A stretch of 64,000 bases of DNA from an uncultured Rhodobiaceae bacterium (GTDB lineage: Archaea; Thermoplasmatota; Poseidoniia; Poseidoniales; Poseidoniaceae): NCBI GenBank assembly GCA_937911445.1, contig CALDQY010000189.1, positions 1 through 64,000 of the forward strand, read 5' to 3'. Below are positions 1 to 9,513 of the stretch, one piece after another; positions within the stretch are counted from its first letter, which is position 1, and each line of letters starts with the position of its first letter. Both the position numbers and the translations under genes were made by a program. Below the pieces are notes generated by a model. That model saw only the letters and a program-made list of their open reading frames with translations. It made no database searches and was not told the DNA's origin.

Positions 1-200
1 ACTAGTTTACCAGTTGTCTGGCAAGGCAATGCTGGGTAGCCACGCCCTGATGGATAAGAGCTGAAAGCATCTAAGCTCGATGCCGCCCCCGAGACGAGAC
101 ACCTCAGAACGCTCGTAAAAGACGAGTTTGATAGACTGCGGATGTACGCACGAAGCTTCGGCGACGTGTTCAGTCCAGCAGCACTAATTGTTCGAGCATC
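1..200 (+). rRNA. rrl: 23S ribosomal RNA, 3' end (partial)
   Basis: The first 200 bases carry the conserved 3'-terminal part of large-subunit rRNA. This includes the stretch around 61-80 (GCTGAAAGCATCTAAGCTCG) and the terminal CACTAATTG element near 182-190 that precedes the 3' end. The gene starts upstream of the window. The 3' end is placed at about 200 by comparison with the usual distance after the ACTAATTG element and is uncertain by roughly ten bases. No tRNA lies between it and the 5S gene 100 bases downstream. Confidence 0.9.
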
Positions 201-299
201 TTTTTCATTATGTATCCGCACCTCGAGTGCCCTTCGTCTAATAAGCATGCCAATTCACGATGCGACGCCATGTCGTGTCATTCCAATTCGAAAGAAGAT

Positions 300-420
300 G
301 GGTGCACGGTCACAGCGAAGGTGTTTACCCGGTCCCATCCCGAACCCGGAAGTCAAGCCCTTCTGCGTCTGTCCCAATACTGTGGTACGAGAGTCCACGG
401 GAACGGCAGTCACTGTGCCC
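300..420 (+). rRNA. rrf: 5S ribosomal RNA
   Basis: This is a 121-nt 5S rRNA. The ends form the terminal helix, with GGGTGCA at 300-306 pairing with TGTGCCC at 414-420. The interior has the classical CCCATCCCGAACCCGGAAG loop and the TGGTACGAGAGTCCACGGGAA segment. It lies about 100 bases after the 23S end on the same strand, so it is probably co-transcribed. Small inverted repeats in the 23S-5S spacer (for example CACGA/TCGTG at 256-277) may be processing stems. Confidence 0.93.
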
Positions 421-448
421 CTCTTCTTTCCTCTTGGATTCCCCGATC

Positions 449-460
449 TTTTTCTTCCTT
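449..460 (+). terminator. T-rich tract after 5S rRNA, candidate terminator
   Basis: A pyrimidine/T-rich run (CTTTTTCTTCC) follows the 5S gene by about 30 bases. Archaeal termination commonly uses oligo-T on the non-template strand. There is no strong hairpin, so this is a plausible but unproven end of the rRNA transcript. Confidence 0.35.
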
Positions 461-513
461 ACACCTAAGATTTCTAAACTACGTACGGATACAACGTAAC
501 AAGGGTGAAGGTC

Positions 514-1176
514 ATGCCGATTGATACATTGGATATTCTTGGATCGGACCAGATTGGAATCCACCTTTCATCCATAGGCAAAGTCCTCTTTCATCCCCGA
601 GAACTTCCTGATCTCGTTCTCGAACAGTTGGAAACAACGCTGCAACTTGAGATGGCTCCGATTTCAATCGGTGGTTCAAACCTTATTGGTGCATTGCTCG
701 CAGGCAATTCAAATGGCATTGCAGTTGCAGATATTGCCACAGAGAAAGACATCGACCAACTGACTGCCTACGGAGACGTTGTCGTGATGGAGGGTGGCGT
801 CAATACTGCAGGAAATCTCCTTCTTGCAAACGAACATGGCTGTGTCGCATCCCCGAGTATTCCACATGACGGATTGGAGATTCTCGCAGATGTTCTTAGT
901 GTTGATATCATTGCCACAACCATCGGTGGCCAGGATGTTGTAGGAAGTCTCGGAGTCGTCAACGATCAAGGTGTGTTGCTTCACCCAGATGTTGCCGGAG
1001 ACGAAGTTCTTCTAATCGAAGAGGTTCTCGGAGTTCCTCCAATGGTTGGAACCGTCTCGTTTGGTTCTCCGTATGTTGGTGCAGGCATTTGTGCTTCAAA
1101 CGATGGAGCTGTTGCAGGTAGTGAAACAACTGGACCAGAATTGAATCGGATTGAAGATGCGCTGGGTATCATCTGA
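514..1176 (+). CDS. eif6: Translation initiation factor 6 (aIF6)
   Basis: This is a 220-aa aIF6, the ribosome anti-association factor that binds the large subunit and keeps it from joining the small subunit prematurely. The family signature is clear: an opening GSDQIGIHLSSIGK, then repeated pentein-fold modules with an S/G-rich GGSNLIGALLAGNSNG segment, and later GTVSFGSPYVGAG. A GTG at 505 is possible. I chose ATG 514 because GGGTGA at 503-508 then serves as the Shine-Dalgarno sequence and the protein begins one residue block before the conserved domain. It is followed 46 bp later by purC on the same strand. Confidence 0.93.
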   Translation: MPIDTLDILGSDQIGIHLSSIGKVLFHPRELPDLVLEQLETTLQLEMAPISIGGSNLIGALLAGNSNGIAVADIATEKDIDQLTAYGDVVVMEGGVNTAGNLLLANEHGCVASPSIPHDGLEILADVLSVDIIATTIGGQDVVGSLGVVNDQGVLLHPDVAGDEVLLIEEVLGVPPMVGTVSFGSPYVGAGICASNDGAVAGSETTGPELNRIEDALGII

Positions 1177-1222
1177 TAGCCGAACACCAATGTTCAAGAG
1201 CCTCTCTTTGTGACTAACGCTC

Positions 1223-2128
1223 ATGGGAGAAATGCTCTATCAAGGGAAGGTTAAGCAAGTTTGGTCAACAGGTGACCCAGATGTGTTGGAATTCCGATTT
1301 ACAAATCAAATTTCAGTTTTCGATCAAATTATTCCTTCATTGATTCCTCGCAAGGGTGAGTCATTGAATCGAACCACGGCTCACTGGTTTAAGTTGGTCG
1401 AAGAGGAAGGCGTTTGTGGAACACATCTCGTTGAAGTTAATGCTGCAGACCGATGTCTTGTTCGCAAGGTTGAGGTTATCAAGGAACCAGGCGCAATTCC
1501 TCGTGATATGGAATGGGTTTTCGTTCCACTTGAATTCATTTGTCGACACTACCTTTCAGGTTCTGCGTGGCGGCGTTTCCAGCGTGGTGAATTGACTCCA
1601 GAGCAACTCGGAGTTTCTGCAGATTGCGAATATGGTGCGAAACTCGAGAAGCCGTTTGTCGAGGTTACGACAAAATTCGAAGCCTACGACCGGAACATCG
1701 ACCGTGCAGAAGCACTCGAAATCTCAAACATTACAGATGAGGAGTACGATTCAATCGTTACTGCTGTTCTGAAGATTGATGAAATCATAGAACGAGAAGC
1801 AGCCAAGAACGGTCTTATCCACGTCGATGGTAAGAAAGAATTCGCCCTTGGTCCGGGAAGAAAAGTCGTTCTTGTCGATACCTTCGGTACCCTCGATGAA
1901 GATCGATGGTGGGATGCAGAAGCATATGCGAATGGAGAATGCATTGAGTTGTCGAAAGAATTCGTACGAACCCATTACATCAACACTGGTCACCAAGCAG
2001 AATTGAAGGCTGCTCGCGATGCTGGAACTGATGATCCACCAATTCCTGCCCTACCGCAGTCGGTCATCGATGAAACAGCCGCTTTGTATGCTTCAATGTA
2101 CGAGCGGCTGACTTCAGAAACCTTCTGA
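1223..2128 (+). CDS. purC: Phosphoribosylaminoimidazole-succinocarboxamide synthase
   Basis: SAICAR synthetase, the purine biosynthesis step that joins CAIR and aspartate using ATP. The N-terminal LYQGKVKQVW followed by the FTNQISVFDQIIPSLIPRKG segment matches the family nucleotide-binding lobe. EFICRHYLSGSAWRRF and the VDTFGTLDEDRWW region match the catalytic lobe. At 301 aa it is longer than the 235-240 aa bacterial type and closer to the eukaryote-like or longer archaeal form. An in-frame ATG at 1232 is an alternative start that begins exactly at the conserved LYQGK. It ends 2 bp before the stop of the convergent gene at 2131. Confidence 0.92.
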   Translation: MGEMLYQGKVKQVWSTGDPDVLEFRFTNQISVFDQIIPSLIPRKGESLNRTTAHWFKLVEEEGVCGTHLVEVNAADRCLVRKVEVIKEPGAIPRDMEWVFVPLEFICRHYLSGSAWRRFQRGELTPEQLGVSADCEYGAKLEKPFVEVTTKFEAYDRNIDRAEALEISNITDEEYDSIVTAVLKIDEIIEREAAKNGLIHVDGKKEFALGPGRKVVLVDTFGTLDEDRWWDAEAYANGECIELSKEFVRTHYINTGHQAELKAARDAGTDDPPIPALPQSVIDETAALYASMYERLTSETF

Positions 2129-2130
2129 TC

Positions 2131-2844
2131 CTAGGCATGCATGCGATGAATAAGCCCCGCTCCATGTCGCTCAGCTGCTAGGAGAAGAGCGTTCAAGTGA
2201 CGCATTGCATCACGAATCCCACCGTCAATTGGTTCATCTTTGGCGACGGTCCATCCTCCACCGAGCAGGCTTGAACGTAATGTTTTGACCTCTTCTGACG
2301 TGAGAAAACCCATGATGTTCAATCCGGCTTTTCCATCCATGTATCGCTCATCACCGACTTTTTCTGAATTGCAACGAGTTAGAAGATAATCGAGATGGGT
2401 GACAAGATCATCATACAATTCATTGGATTTTGATGCCACACTTCGCACATTTTCCCGAACGTACAGTATGGTCGATCCTGTTGGATGTGGGAACCGACCA
2501 AATCGTTCCCTGTTTTTGTCCTCTCCGAGCATGATTGGAAGGTTGTCTTGGTCCAACATTCTTGTCAGTGTAAACAAAATTGTTGGATCATCCCATTGAA
2601 TCATTGACCTCGAATCATATTCATCAATACCTTGCGTCCGAAAGCGCTCTTGAATCCGAGGATGCTCACACATACTTTGCCATTCATCAGACGAACCATG
2701 CTCTGCTGAAACCAACGCACCGAATACTTCCGAGAGGAGTCCTGAATGACACCCGTCTAGCGTGTAGAACGCTGTCGTGCTCTGTTGATGAGGCTTCATT
2801 GCGTAACCGACACCATCCCCTCTATTGAGGTATGTGTTCGTCAC
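2131..2844 (-). CDS. Conserved-looking hypothetical protein, coupled to the giant surface protein
   Basis: A 237-aa soluble protein that I do not recognise. It has no signal peptide or membrane segment. It is rich in charged helices and ends in an HLNALLLAAERHGAGLIHR segment. Its start codon overlaps the end of the 1,878-aa surface-protein gene (ATG at 2844, stop of the upstream gene at 2841). The two are therefore probably translationally coupled, and a role connected with that protein, or simply a shared transcript, is likely. The fold cannot be named from sequence alone. Confidence 0.7.
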   Translation of the reverse strand: MTNTYLNRGDGVGYAMKPHQQSTTAFYTLDGCHSGLLSEVFGALVSAEHGSSDEWQSMCEHPRIQERFRTQGIDEYDSRSMIQWDDPTILFTLTRMLDQDNLPIMLGEDKNRERFGRFPHPTGSTILYVRENVRSVASKSNELYDDLVTHLDYLLTRCNSEKVGDERYMDGKAGLNIMGFLTSEEVKTLRSSLLGGGWTVAKDEPIDGGIRDAMRHLNALLLAAERHGAGLIHRMHA

Positions 2845-5800
2845 TGGAAGAATTTCGACATACGTTCCTCAATGCTTGACTGTTGCACAGCATCCTCATC
2901 CGGATTCATTTCTTTGCGTAAGGAATCCAATCGGCCTGACGGTGTATTGTCCTCTTGGACAGGAATCTCCTCAATCATTGTTGGTGGAGGATTGTCATCC
3001 TCTTCGATGACCGTCGAGATGTCATCAGCAACATCGTTCGTTTCCTCTGTTGCTGTTTCAAGAGCAGTAGTTTTCTTAGAAGGTTTATCCTGCTTTGGTT
3101 TCTTTGTATTGCTTTCCTTAGCCATCGATCGAATCAGGGCGTTGTCCTGTCTTTGCATCATAAAGAGGTAAGCACCAATCAAGACGATGGCTACCAATGC
3201 ACCCCAAATGACACTCGATGATTGGATAACTGAGTCTTGATCTGCGACGAAAATCACCGATGCCGTGTCGTCGCTTACATCGTCATCGATGTCAAAAGGA
3301 CTTTCACATGCCAATACAGCATCGAGCTGCTCCTTATCAGACAAGCCACTCGCATCTATACGGACATTCGGAGAAAATTGAGGCCCAGCTATATCAATGA
3401 CAATATCTGCCTTGAAATCACTACTTCGACTCGTTACAGTAAGGATACAAACAGCATTCTCCAAAACAGCATAGTTTGTTCTCGACACTGCAACATTGAT
3501 GCTGCCTTCGGCAGATATGCTGCTAATTCCGACGTTCCACCCGGACTCTTGTGCAATTACCTCTTTGTCTATGCTTGCGAGGACATTGCCGTACTCATCG
3601 TAAGCTGAGACAACAATCGTCAACACACCCGGCGCAGGATCCCAGTTCAGAACACTCAGGTTTGCAAACGTTGATTCGTTTTCTAAAATTGTGAATCTTG
3701 AAGTCTGGATTGGAATCGTATCTCCTCTACTTGAACTCGCGACAAACGAGAGTTTGGTGTTCTGTGTTGGATCTCCATTGACTTCGCAACTGACAACATC
3801 ACCAGTGTATGTGCCTTGACCAAGTTCAGAGAAGGCAGTGTTGACAAAGGAGCATGTGACAGCCGTCTGAGGTGAATTTCTTCCGATGAGAATGAGTTGA
3901 ATCCGTTCCTCACCGCTGGTAAGGTTGACGTAATTTGTTCCTTGCAAAACTGAAAACGTGTACGTGCTGTCGGAGACAGAGGAGTAGGTTCCTTGGATTT
4001 CCTCTACTCCAGTGTCGTGGATTTCAACATCCAAATTGGTATTGCTTCTTCCCCAAAGCACTGGGCTTGACAGAAACGATAAATTTGAGGATTGGATTGT
4101 GAAGTCGAACAACTGCGTTCCGAGGTTTGAGTGCGTCACCTCGACGGTTAGTTCAACATCAGATTTGTCCCAATCGCCTGACGGCATGAGATGAATCGGA
4201 ATTCCCCGAACCTCTCCTGGCACCAATTGGATTGGCGTGTCGATATTGGCAGACCAACCTTGTGGCATGTCGGGAAGAACAAAGGCAATTTCTGCCAAAT
4301 CGTTGCCTGTGTTTTCGATCCATGCAAGAGGATATCCCCCTTCAGAGCTGACATACCAATCACGCTCCATTTGGAGATCATAACTGGATGAACCGATGAC
4401 GCGAACGGGCACTTCAAACACTTCAGAACCTTTACCTACAGCATCAGAAACACGAATTTTCAATATATTGACATCTCCTTCTCGGGCGTCTACTGGCGCT
4501 TCAACATAGATGTCAACTGTTGAGGTTTGACCGGGCTCCATCAGTTCACCATCTGGGAGCGTTATGTTCCATCCTTGGCCAAATTTGGTCAAGAACGGAG
4601 TGGAGGGTGCATTCCCTTTTTGCTCGAGTTCAACTTGAATCAGATCCCCTCCGGGTGCTACTTCGAGATTGCTATTTGCTAGATTGAGTTCCCACTCGGA
4701 ATACTCCATTACAGAGAGATTCACCTCGACCACATCAAGCACATACCCGGATGATACTATTGTGTAGGTCAATCTCGCACTTGCATCCATCCAAGCATAA
4801 GGAATGGCTTGAACGACACTCAGTGTTTCAGATGCGTTAACCGCTAACATCGATGACGTTATGGGACCATGTGTATTCCATACTGCGGTATCGTTGGATG
4901 CAGTAGTAATTGAAAGCGATGGAACAAGTTGCACATCATCAACAAAATTCCCAATGTTGGTGATGTTGAATTCGAGGACGTGGTCACTGTTTGGTTGTAC
5001 ATCCTGTTGTGGCCCATTGACCAAAGTAATATCCCATTCGTGCCTCTGTTCTGCTTCGACCAAAAGCGTTGTAGTCGCTGCAACTGACTTGTTGACCATC
5101 GATGCCCATTCAAATTCGAGATAGAACGGTTGAGCAGCAGGTAGGGTACTGCTTAATTCAATGTCGAGTGGCATGATGGTCGTAGCCAAAGGCCCCAAGG
5201 TTCTGATTTGGTTGTAATAGGTAAACTGAACATCATCGGAGGAGATGGCCTCTGTGGTCATGACACTGGCAGTAAACTCATACGTGTCTTCACCGTTACC
5301 AGGATTCTCAAGCTGAATGAGGAGCTGATGAGGTGTACTCACGTTGAAGCCATGCGGTTCAAGCGATGGTTGTGGGTCAATGACGCTCAATCCAGCCCGA
5401 TGAATCTGTAGAACGTGGATGCTCAAATCAAAGGCATGGTGCGCAAGGGGAGTTTGTTCATCTGCATTGAATGTAAGCCGCTGCGGAGGTGCGTTGGTTG
5501 GAATGTAAACCTCAAGATGGACTGTGTGGATCGAATTTGAGGGACCGTTTGCGGTAAGGATTCCATTTTGTAGGCTACCTCCGCTTGTGACGTTCCACTG
5601 CCAGTTCGGGAGGGCAATATTTGCTTGATTGAGATCCCAACTTAACGTTCCCGATTGAGGCAAGAGCATCTCGAATTCAAACGCATGTTGCATATCAGGA
5701 ACCGTTCGAATGTGCACCGGTGATGTGTGCGAACCCACCGCTGTGAAATTCGCATTCAGAGAACGGCACAGGGTGTCGTCTCCGCTACCTATGCACGTTG

Positions 5801-8477
5801 TCAGTGTTGTTGTTGTGGTCCCGCCGAACGTTGTCGAGCTTGGAACATCGAGGAGGATTTTCAGTTCTCTTTTCTCTCCTGGTTGGAGCGTGATGGAGTA
5901 GACATTATTTGATCCGTCGTTGAGTACAGGCGTCCCTCCCCAGGATGGATTTGTCCAATCGATGGAGGTTGTTGTTTCAACAGCGTTTCCTAGATTTTCT
6001 ATGAGAACGTAGGATTCGGCTGTCTGACCAGGAAGACCGTAGCCTTCTGTGAACGAAAGTCCAGATGATCCAACAAGTGACAATCCACGTGTACGAAGTG
6101 CTTCAATCGGAATCCATGACGATTCTTGAACACTCGAATCCGTGGTGAGGGTCGCTGTGAGTTCGATGTATCCGTCCTCGTCACCAAGTGCATCTGTTGG
6201 CAAGGTGGCAACGAAGGGAATGGTGATTGGTGCTGAAGGAATAAGCTCAACGTTTTCCAAGGTCGTCCCGGCTTGTGGTTCAATAGCCCAGTCTGCTGGC
6301 AAGTTCGTCGTATCATAGGAGAGATTCCAATTTGCTGTACGTGAACCTGTTGCAGTGATGGTAATATCAACAATTTCACTTGTTCCTGGTTCCACTCTTG
6401 TTACGGTTTCAGGACCTTGTATGAGGACATCGTATGGTTCAACGACAGTCAACGTCACTTGCTCGATGTTGTTGTCCTCACGTGCCTCGCTGAGATTCTG
6501 GTTCATGTCGAGTACGAGTTCGAAGGTGTGTGTGCCGAGGATGGCGGTGACATCGACGCTAAAGGTTGCTGGGCCCCCTTCTCCACTAGGAGAGAGTGGT
6601 TCAAGATCTTCGAAGCGGACTCGTGTTAGCTCTTGACCGTTCATGTACAATGCGCAGTCTATGTTGTCCTCGTTTTCCCATGTTCCGATATTTGCAAACT
6701 GGCCAGTGACTGTCAGTGCTTGACCAGGATCTGGAGAAACCGGGTTGAAGGAAATTCCATTGCCATCAGGTAGCGGTGCCAGGTCAAGCAAACGCTGGGA
6801 TACAAGCGTATCTCCGTAAAGCATGTCGAGATATCCATCTCCATCGAGGTCCGCAAAGGCAGGAGCAGACCAAACGCGATGCGGCATTGAAAGTGGCTCA
6901 TCCCACCCTTCTGAAACCTCATTATCGAATCCGGTGTTACCTTCGAAAACAAAGATGCGACGACCAAATGCTACAACAATTTCAGGATCTCCCTCTCCAT
7001 CAATATCCATCCATGCAGGAGGGGAAACAGCAATTTCGTCGTTATCATTTCCCGATCCTCCTCTGTTCATGACCTTGTTCCACACCTCTGATGGTGGGTC
7101 ATCGGTCAAGTCATGGCAACCCACCATTCCCTCTCTGTCGAATGTTACGGAAGATGAGGAATACCATGTTGCCCAGCACAATCGATCGTGTACACCATCA
7201 TCATCAAGATCAATCGGTAGAGGTGGCGCATCAGCGTAGCCATTGCGAGCACGGAAACTGAAAATTTCCTCGGTTGACGTTAATTCCATGCCAATGAAAC
7301 GAGCACCTAAGCCAACGGTCCGGCCATTGGCATCTGTTGGTACTGTGAGAATCATCTCTGGCGCAGCATCTCCATCGAGTTGAACGACAACCGGACTGGG
7401 CAAGCGAAGCCGTGGCGCATCGGAATCCGCATCTGTGCCTGATAGTGCTACTCGACCCCAATCGTTCGAACCCGTACTTCCGTCAATTCTCCAAATCCAC
7501 ATGTTTCCTGAGTTCTCGTCGATGGTTGTTGCAACAACAACGGACGTTTGCCCATCAAGTTGAGCCCAAGCAGGGTCGCTCGGATGCGTACCTCTGTCGA
7601 GTGTAACATCCCAGTTTACAGTTGGAGCGTTCGCTCCGAGTGGCAAACTGATGATGTGCGGGTCATCTGTTGTAGAGTCAACGACAGTGAGGACAAGTTC
7701 CGGCTGTCCATCAAGTTCCAAATCTGCTAGAAGCGGTTGAGTGACGGAGAGATGGTTGCTTTGTCGCGTTTGGAAATGTGGACTCGTGATTCCAATCCTG
7801 TAATCTGTGCTGGTCCACGACCACATCAGTTCGTTTGAATGCCCTCCACTTTGCCAACCGGACTCGTCGCAGTACAACTCTGGTGACCACACGTCCACCT
7901 GAAGCGAAGAATCTGTGTCATAACTCACGATGATTTCGAAACTACCATCCAAGTCAACATCCGTTAGTACCGGAGTAGAGCGTGCAGCTTTTGTGTCACC
8001 GAGATCGACTTGCCACGCTAAATCGGCATCATCTCCTGAAAACAACGATAATTTCGTTGATGATGTTGACGTGCTCTCGTGAAGGAGAACTGCAAACAGG
8101 CCAAATGGCGCACAACGTTGGATGGCTCCTGGAGTTGTCGTAAGGCTTTCAGAGAAATTTCCGATAATTGAACCGTAGGCATCTGAACCGATGTCATCAT
8201 CAAGTGCGACCCAATTGATGACAGGATCATCGATGGTCAGCATTGTGCCAGTTTGAGCGTCATGAGTTGGCATAGAACCATTGCGTGTAGGCGTACCACC
8301 GTATTGACCCCATGGTTGCTCGTAAGGGCTCCATGGTTGTTCGGACGTCAGTTCAACGGCTTTTTCATCTGCTAAATGTGTCCAATGAATCTGGGTCAAG
8401 GATACCGTGAGCATCAATATAACGATGCCAATGGCAGGGAATTGTGACCCTGCTTTGGAATGGCTTTCGCTGCTCAT
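2841..8477 (-). CDS. Giant membrane-anchored surface protein with FG-GAP and CARDB-like repeats (1,878 aa)
   Basis: It begins with a short basic N-terminus and a hydrophobic signal/anchor at about residues 13-33. The first ~580 residues contain repeated D-x-D-x-D-G FG-GAP/VCBS-type units such as TDVDLDGSFEIIVSYD, ADLELDGQPELVLTV and ADLDGDGYLDMLYGD, which suggests a beta-propeller. A CARDB-like adhesion module follows (about 600-690), then a long series of Ig-like/NEW3-like beta domains. A single transmembrane helix lies near 1752-1772. The acidic, Lys-rich tail of about 106 residues is predicted to be cytoplasmic. Surface binding or substrate capture is an inference; no catalytic motif was seen. 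The unknown gene at 2131-2844 overlaps its 3' end. Confidence 0.85.
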   Translation of the reverse strand: MSSESHSKAGSQFPAIGIVILMLTVSLTQIHWTHLADEKAVELTSEQPWSPYEQPWGQYGGTPTRNGSMPTHDAQTGTMLTIDDPVINWVALDDDIGSDAYGSIIGNFSESLTTTPGAIQRCAPFGLFAVLLHESTSTSSTKLSLFSGDDADLAWQVDLGDTKAARSTPVLTDVDLDGSFEIIVSYDTDSSLQVDVWSPELYCDESGWQSGGHSNELMWSWTSTDYRIGITSPHFQTRQSNHLSVTQPLLADLELDGQPELVLTVVDSTTDDPHIISLPLGANAPTVNWDVTLDRGTHPSDPAWAQLDGQTSVVVATTIDENSGNMWIWRIDGSTGSNDWGRVALSGTDADSDAPRLRLPSPVVVQLDGDAAPEMILTVPTDANGRTVGLGARFIGMELTSTEEIFSFRARNGYADAPPLPIDLDDDGVHDRLCWATWYSSSSVTFDREGMVGCHDLTDDPPSEVWNKVMNRGGSGNDNDEIAVSPPAWMDIDGEGDPEIVVAFGRRIFVFEGNTGFDNEVSEGWDEPLSMPHRVWSAPAFADLDGDGYLDMLYGDTLVSQRLLDLAPLPDGNGISFNPVSPDPGQALTVTGQFANIGTWENEDNIDCALYMNGQELTRVRFEDLEPLSPSGEGGPATFSVDVTAILGTHTFELVLDMNQNLSEAREDNNIEQVTLTVVEPYDVLIQGPETVTRVEPGTSEIVDITITATGSRTANWNLSYDTTNLPADWAIEPQAGTTLENVELIPSAPITIPFVATLPTDALGDEDGYIELTATLTTDSSVQESSWIPIEALRTRGLSLVGSSGLSFTEGYGLPGQTAESYVLIENLGNAVETTTSIDWTNPSWGGTPVLNDGSNNVYSITLQPGEKRELKILLDVPSSTTFGGTTTTTLTTCIGSGDDTLCRSLNANFTAVGSHTSPVHIRTVPDMQHAFEFEMLLPQSGTLSWDLNQANIALPNWQWNVTSGGSLQNGILTANGPSNSIHTVHLEVYIPTNAPPQRLTFNADEQTPLAHHAFDLSIHVLQIHRAGLSVIDPQPSLEPHGFNVSTPHQLLIQLENPGNGEDTYEFTASVMTTEAISSDDVQFTYYNQIRTLGPLATTIMPLDIELSSTLPAAQPFYLEFEWASMVNKSVAATTTLLVEAEQRHEWDITLVNGPQQDVQPNSDHVLEFNITNIGNFVDDVQLVPSLSITTASNDTAVWNTHGPITSSMLAVNASETLSVVQAIPYAWMDASARLTYTIVSSGYVLDVVEVNLSVMEYSEWELNLANSNLEVAPGGDLIQVELEQKGNAPSTPFLTKFGQGWNITLPDGELMEPGQTSTVDIYVEAPVDAREGDVNILKIRVSDAVGKGSEVFEVPVRVIGSSSYDLQMERDWYVSSEGGYPLAWIENTGNDLAEIAFVLPDMPQGWSANIDTPIQLVPGEVRGIPIHLMPSGDWDKSDVELTVEVTHSNLGTQLFDFTIQSSNLSFLSSPVLWGRSNTNLDVEIHDTGVEEIQGTYSSVSDSTYTFSVLQGTNYVNLTSGEERIQLILIGRNSPQTAVTCSFVNTAFSELGQGTYTGDVVSCEVNGDPTQNTKLSFVASSSRGDTIPIQTSRFTILENESTFANLSVLNWDPAPGVLTIVVSAYDEYGNVLASIDKEVIAQESGWNVGISSISAEGSINVAVSRTNYAVLENAVCILTVTSRSSDFKADIVIDIAGPQFSPNVRIDASGLSDKEQLDAVLACESPFDIDDDVSDDTASVIFVADQDSVIQSSSVIWGALVAIVLIGAYLFMMQRQDNALIRSMAKESNTKKPKQDKPSKKTTALETATEETNDVADDISTVIEEDDNPPPTMIEEIPVQEDNTPSGRLDSLRKEMNPDEDAVQQSSIEERMSKFFQ

Positions 8478-8611
8478 TGTTGTTATTCATCCATGAGGGG
8501 TTGTTATTGTTTTGCTCTTCAAGCGTCGCATCACTGTCAATTACAACCCATTTTTGTGACCTCAGTGCTTAGAATTCCAAAGCGCAGTTGCTTGAATTGA
8601 TGCGTGGGCTT

Positions 8612-8619
8612 CATATAGG
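8612..8619 (+). promoter_or_regulatory. Candidate TATA box for the rpo7 operon
   Basis: CATATAGG within CTTCATATAGGGG is the only good TATA-like element in the 265-bp gap before rpo7. With the usual ~25 bp spacing, transcription would start near 8640 and leave a leader of about 100 nt. The leader contains a GGC-GAAA-GCC hairpin with a GNRA loop near 8663-8672. The rest of the gap holds nothing else I can name. Confidence 0.4.
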
Positions 8620-8742
8620 GGTCGACTGTGGGCGAAATGACTTCGGTCAACTTCTCTCCCGAGGCGAAAGCCGGTGAAGGACGGAAAGGTTCTGCCTCTT
8701 CCTCTTCATCACTCGGTTTGAGAAGCCCGGGAGATGAGATAG

Positions 8743-9294
8743 ATGTACAAAATCGTCACAAGAGAGGATACCATTCGTATCCCTGCAGAGTACATGAAGA
8801 AAGGCCAATCACTCGACCAACACATCGACCGATTGGCAATGACCGCCTTCGAAGGTCGCTTCGATGAACAAAATCGCTTCATTTTGGTAACAAGCAACCA
8901 CACGCCTCTCGGTCGTGGTCGCATCATCCACGGCGACGGGGCAATCTATCAGCGTGTTCGCTTCGATGCACTCCTCTTCTGCATGGACGATTACGAAGTT
9001 GTTGAAGGAGCCATCTCTGAAGTCAACGAGTTCGGGGCATTCGTTCGCATCGGTCCAATGGAAGCTCTACTCCACAAATCACAGATTCTTGATGACCAAG
9101 TCGAAGTCAATGTCGGTGCGGGCACCATCTCAGGCCGTAACGATGACAAGCGATTGGGCATCGGAACCGCTGTTCGTGCTCGAATCGTTTCGCTGTCACC
9201 TGACACAAGCGATCCTCGCCGATCAAAGATTGGTCTAACATGTAAGCAACCAGGACTTGGGTCTCTTGAATGGCTTGGCGAAACAGGTGAGTGA
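8743..9294 (+). CDS. rpo7: DNA-directed RNA polymerase subunit Rpo7 (RpoE)
   Basis: Archaeal homologue of eukaryotic Rpb7, which with Rpo4 forms the stalk of RNA polymerase, contacts nascent RNA and helps open-complex formation. The N-terminal RNP-like tip domain starts MYKIVTREDTIRIPAEYM. The C-terminal S1/OB domain contains VVEGAISEVNEFGAFVRIGPMEALLHKSQI. The length of 183 aa is typical. The gene opens a conserved archaeal cluster: spt4 starts 2 bp after the stop, followed by S24e and S27ae. The rpo4 gene is not in the window. Confidence 0.93.
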   Translation: MYKIVTREDTIRIPAEYMKKGQSLDQHIDRLAMTAFEGRFDEQNRFILVTSNHTPLGRGRIIHGDGAIYQRVRFDALLFCMDDYEVVEGAISEVNEFGAFVRIGPMEALLHKSQILDDQVEVNVGAGTISGRNDDKRLGIGTAVRARIVSLSPDTSDPRRSKIGLTCKQPGLGSLEWLGETGE

Positions 9295-9296
9295 AG

Positions 9297-9500
9297 ATGG
9301 CTAAGAATCCATTTGCATGCGGTGAATGTGGACTCATTCTCCAGGACGGAGTCGACCAATGCCCACGCCATCCCTCTGCTCAAACCACAACTGACTGGCA
9401 AGGCTATGTCATTATTATTCACCCGTCGCGCTCGGAGATCGCAGAGCGATTGAACATTGACCAACCTGGTCACTACGCACTGAAAGTAAACATCCGATAA
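9297..9500 (+). CDS. spt4: Transcription elongation factor Spt4 (RpoE'')
   Basis: A 67-aa zinc protein that pairs with Spt5/NusG to close the RNA polymerase clamp and promote processive elongation. It shows the N-terminal CGECGLIL knuckle and the second Cys pair within the CPRHP region, then a short beta core (GYVIIIHPSRSEIAERL). An upstream in-frame start at 9291 exists, but ATG 9297 gives the usual MA-K-N beginning. It lies between rpo7 and rps24e, its standard archaeal neighbourhood. Confidence 0.92.
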   Translation: MAKNPFACGECGLILQDGVDQCPRHPSAQTTTDWQGYVIIIHPSRSEIAERLNIDQPGHYALKVNIR

Positions 9501-9505
9501 GGAGG
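9501..9505 (+). promoter_or_regulatory. Strong Shine-Dalgarno before rps24e
   Basis: GGAGG lies 8 bases before the ATG at 9514 and fixes the start of S24e. It overlaps the end of spt4, consistent with efficient re-initiation inside one operon. Confidence 0.7.
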
Positions 9506-9513
9506 ACGAACAC

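Noticed and set aside
142..564. Several open frames over the 23S/5S region on both strands.
   Set aside because: They lie inside or beside rRNA sequence and have no protein-like features.
8628..8867. A 79-aa frame starting before rpo7.
   Set aside because: It overlaps rpo7 out of frame and is Ser/Arg-rich without any domain; more likely part of the leader.
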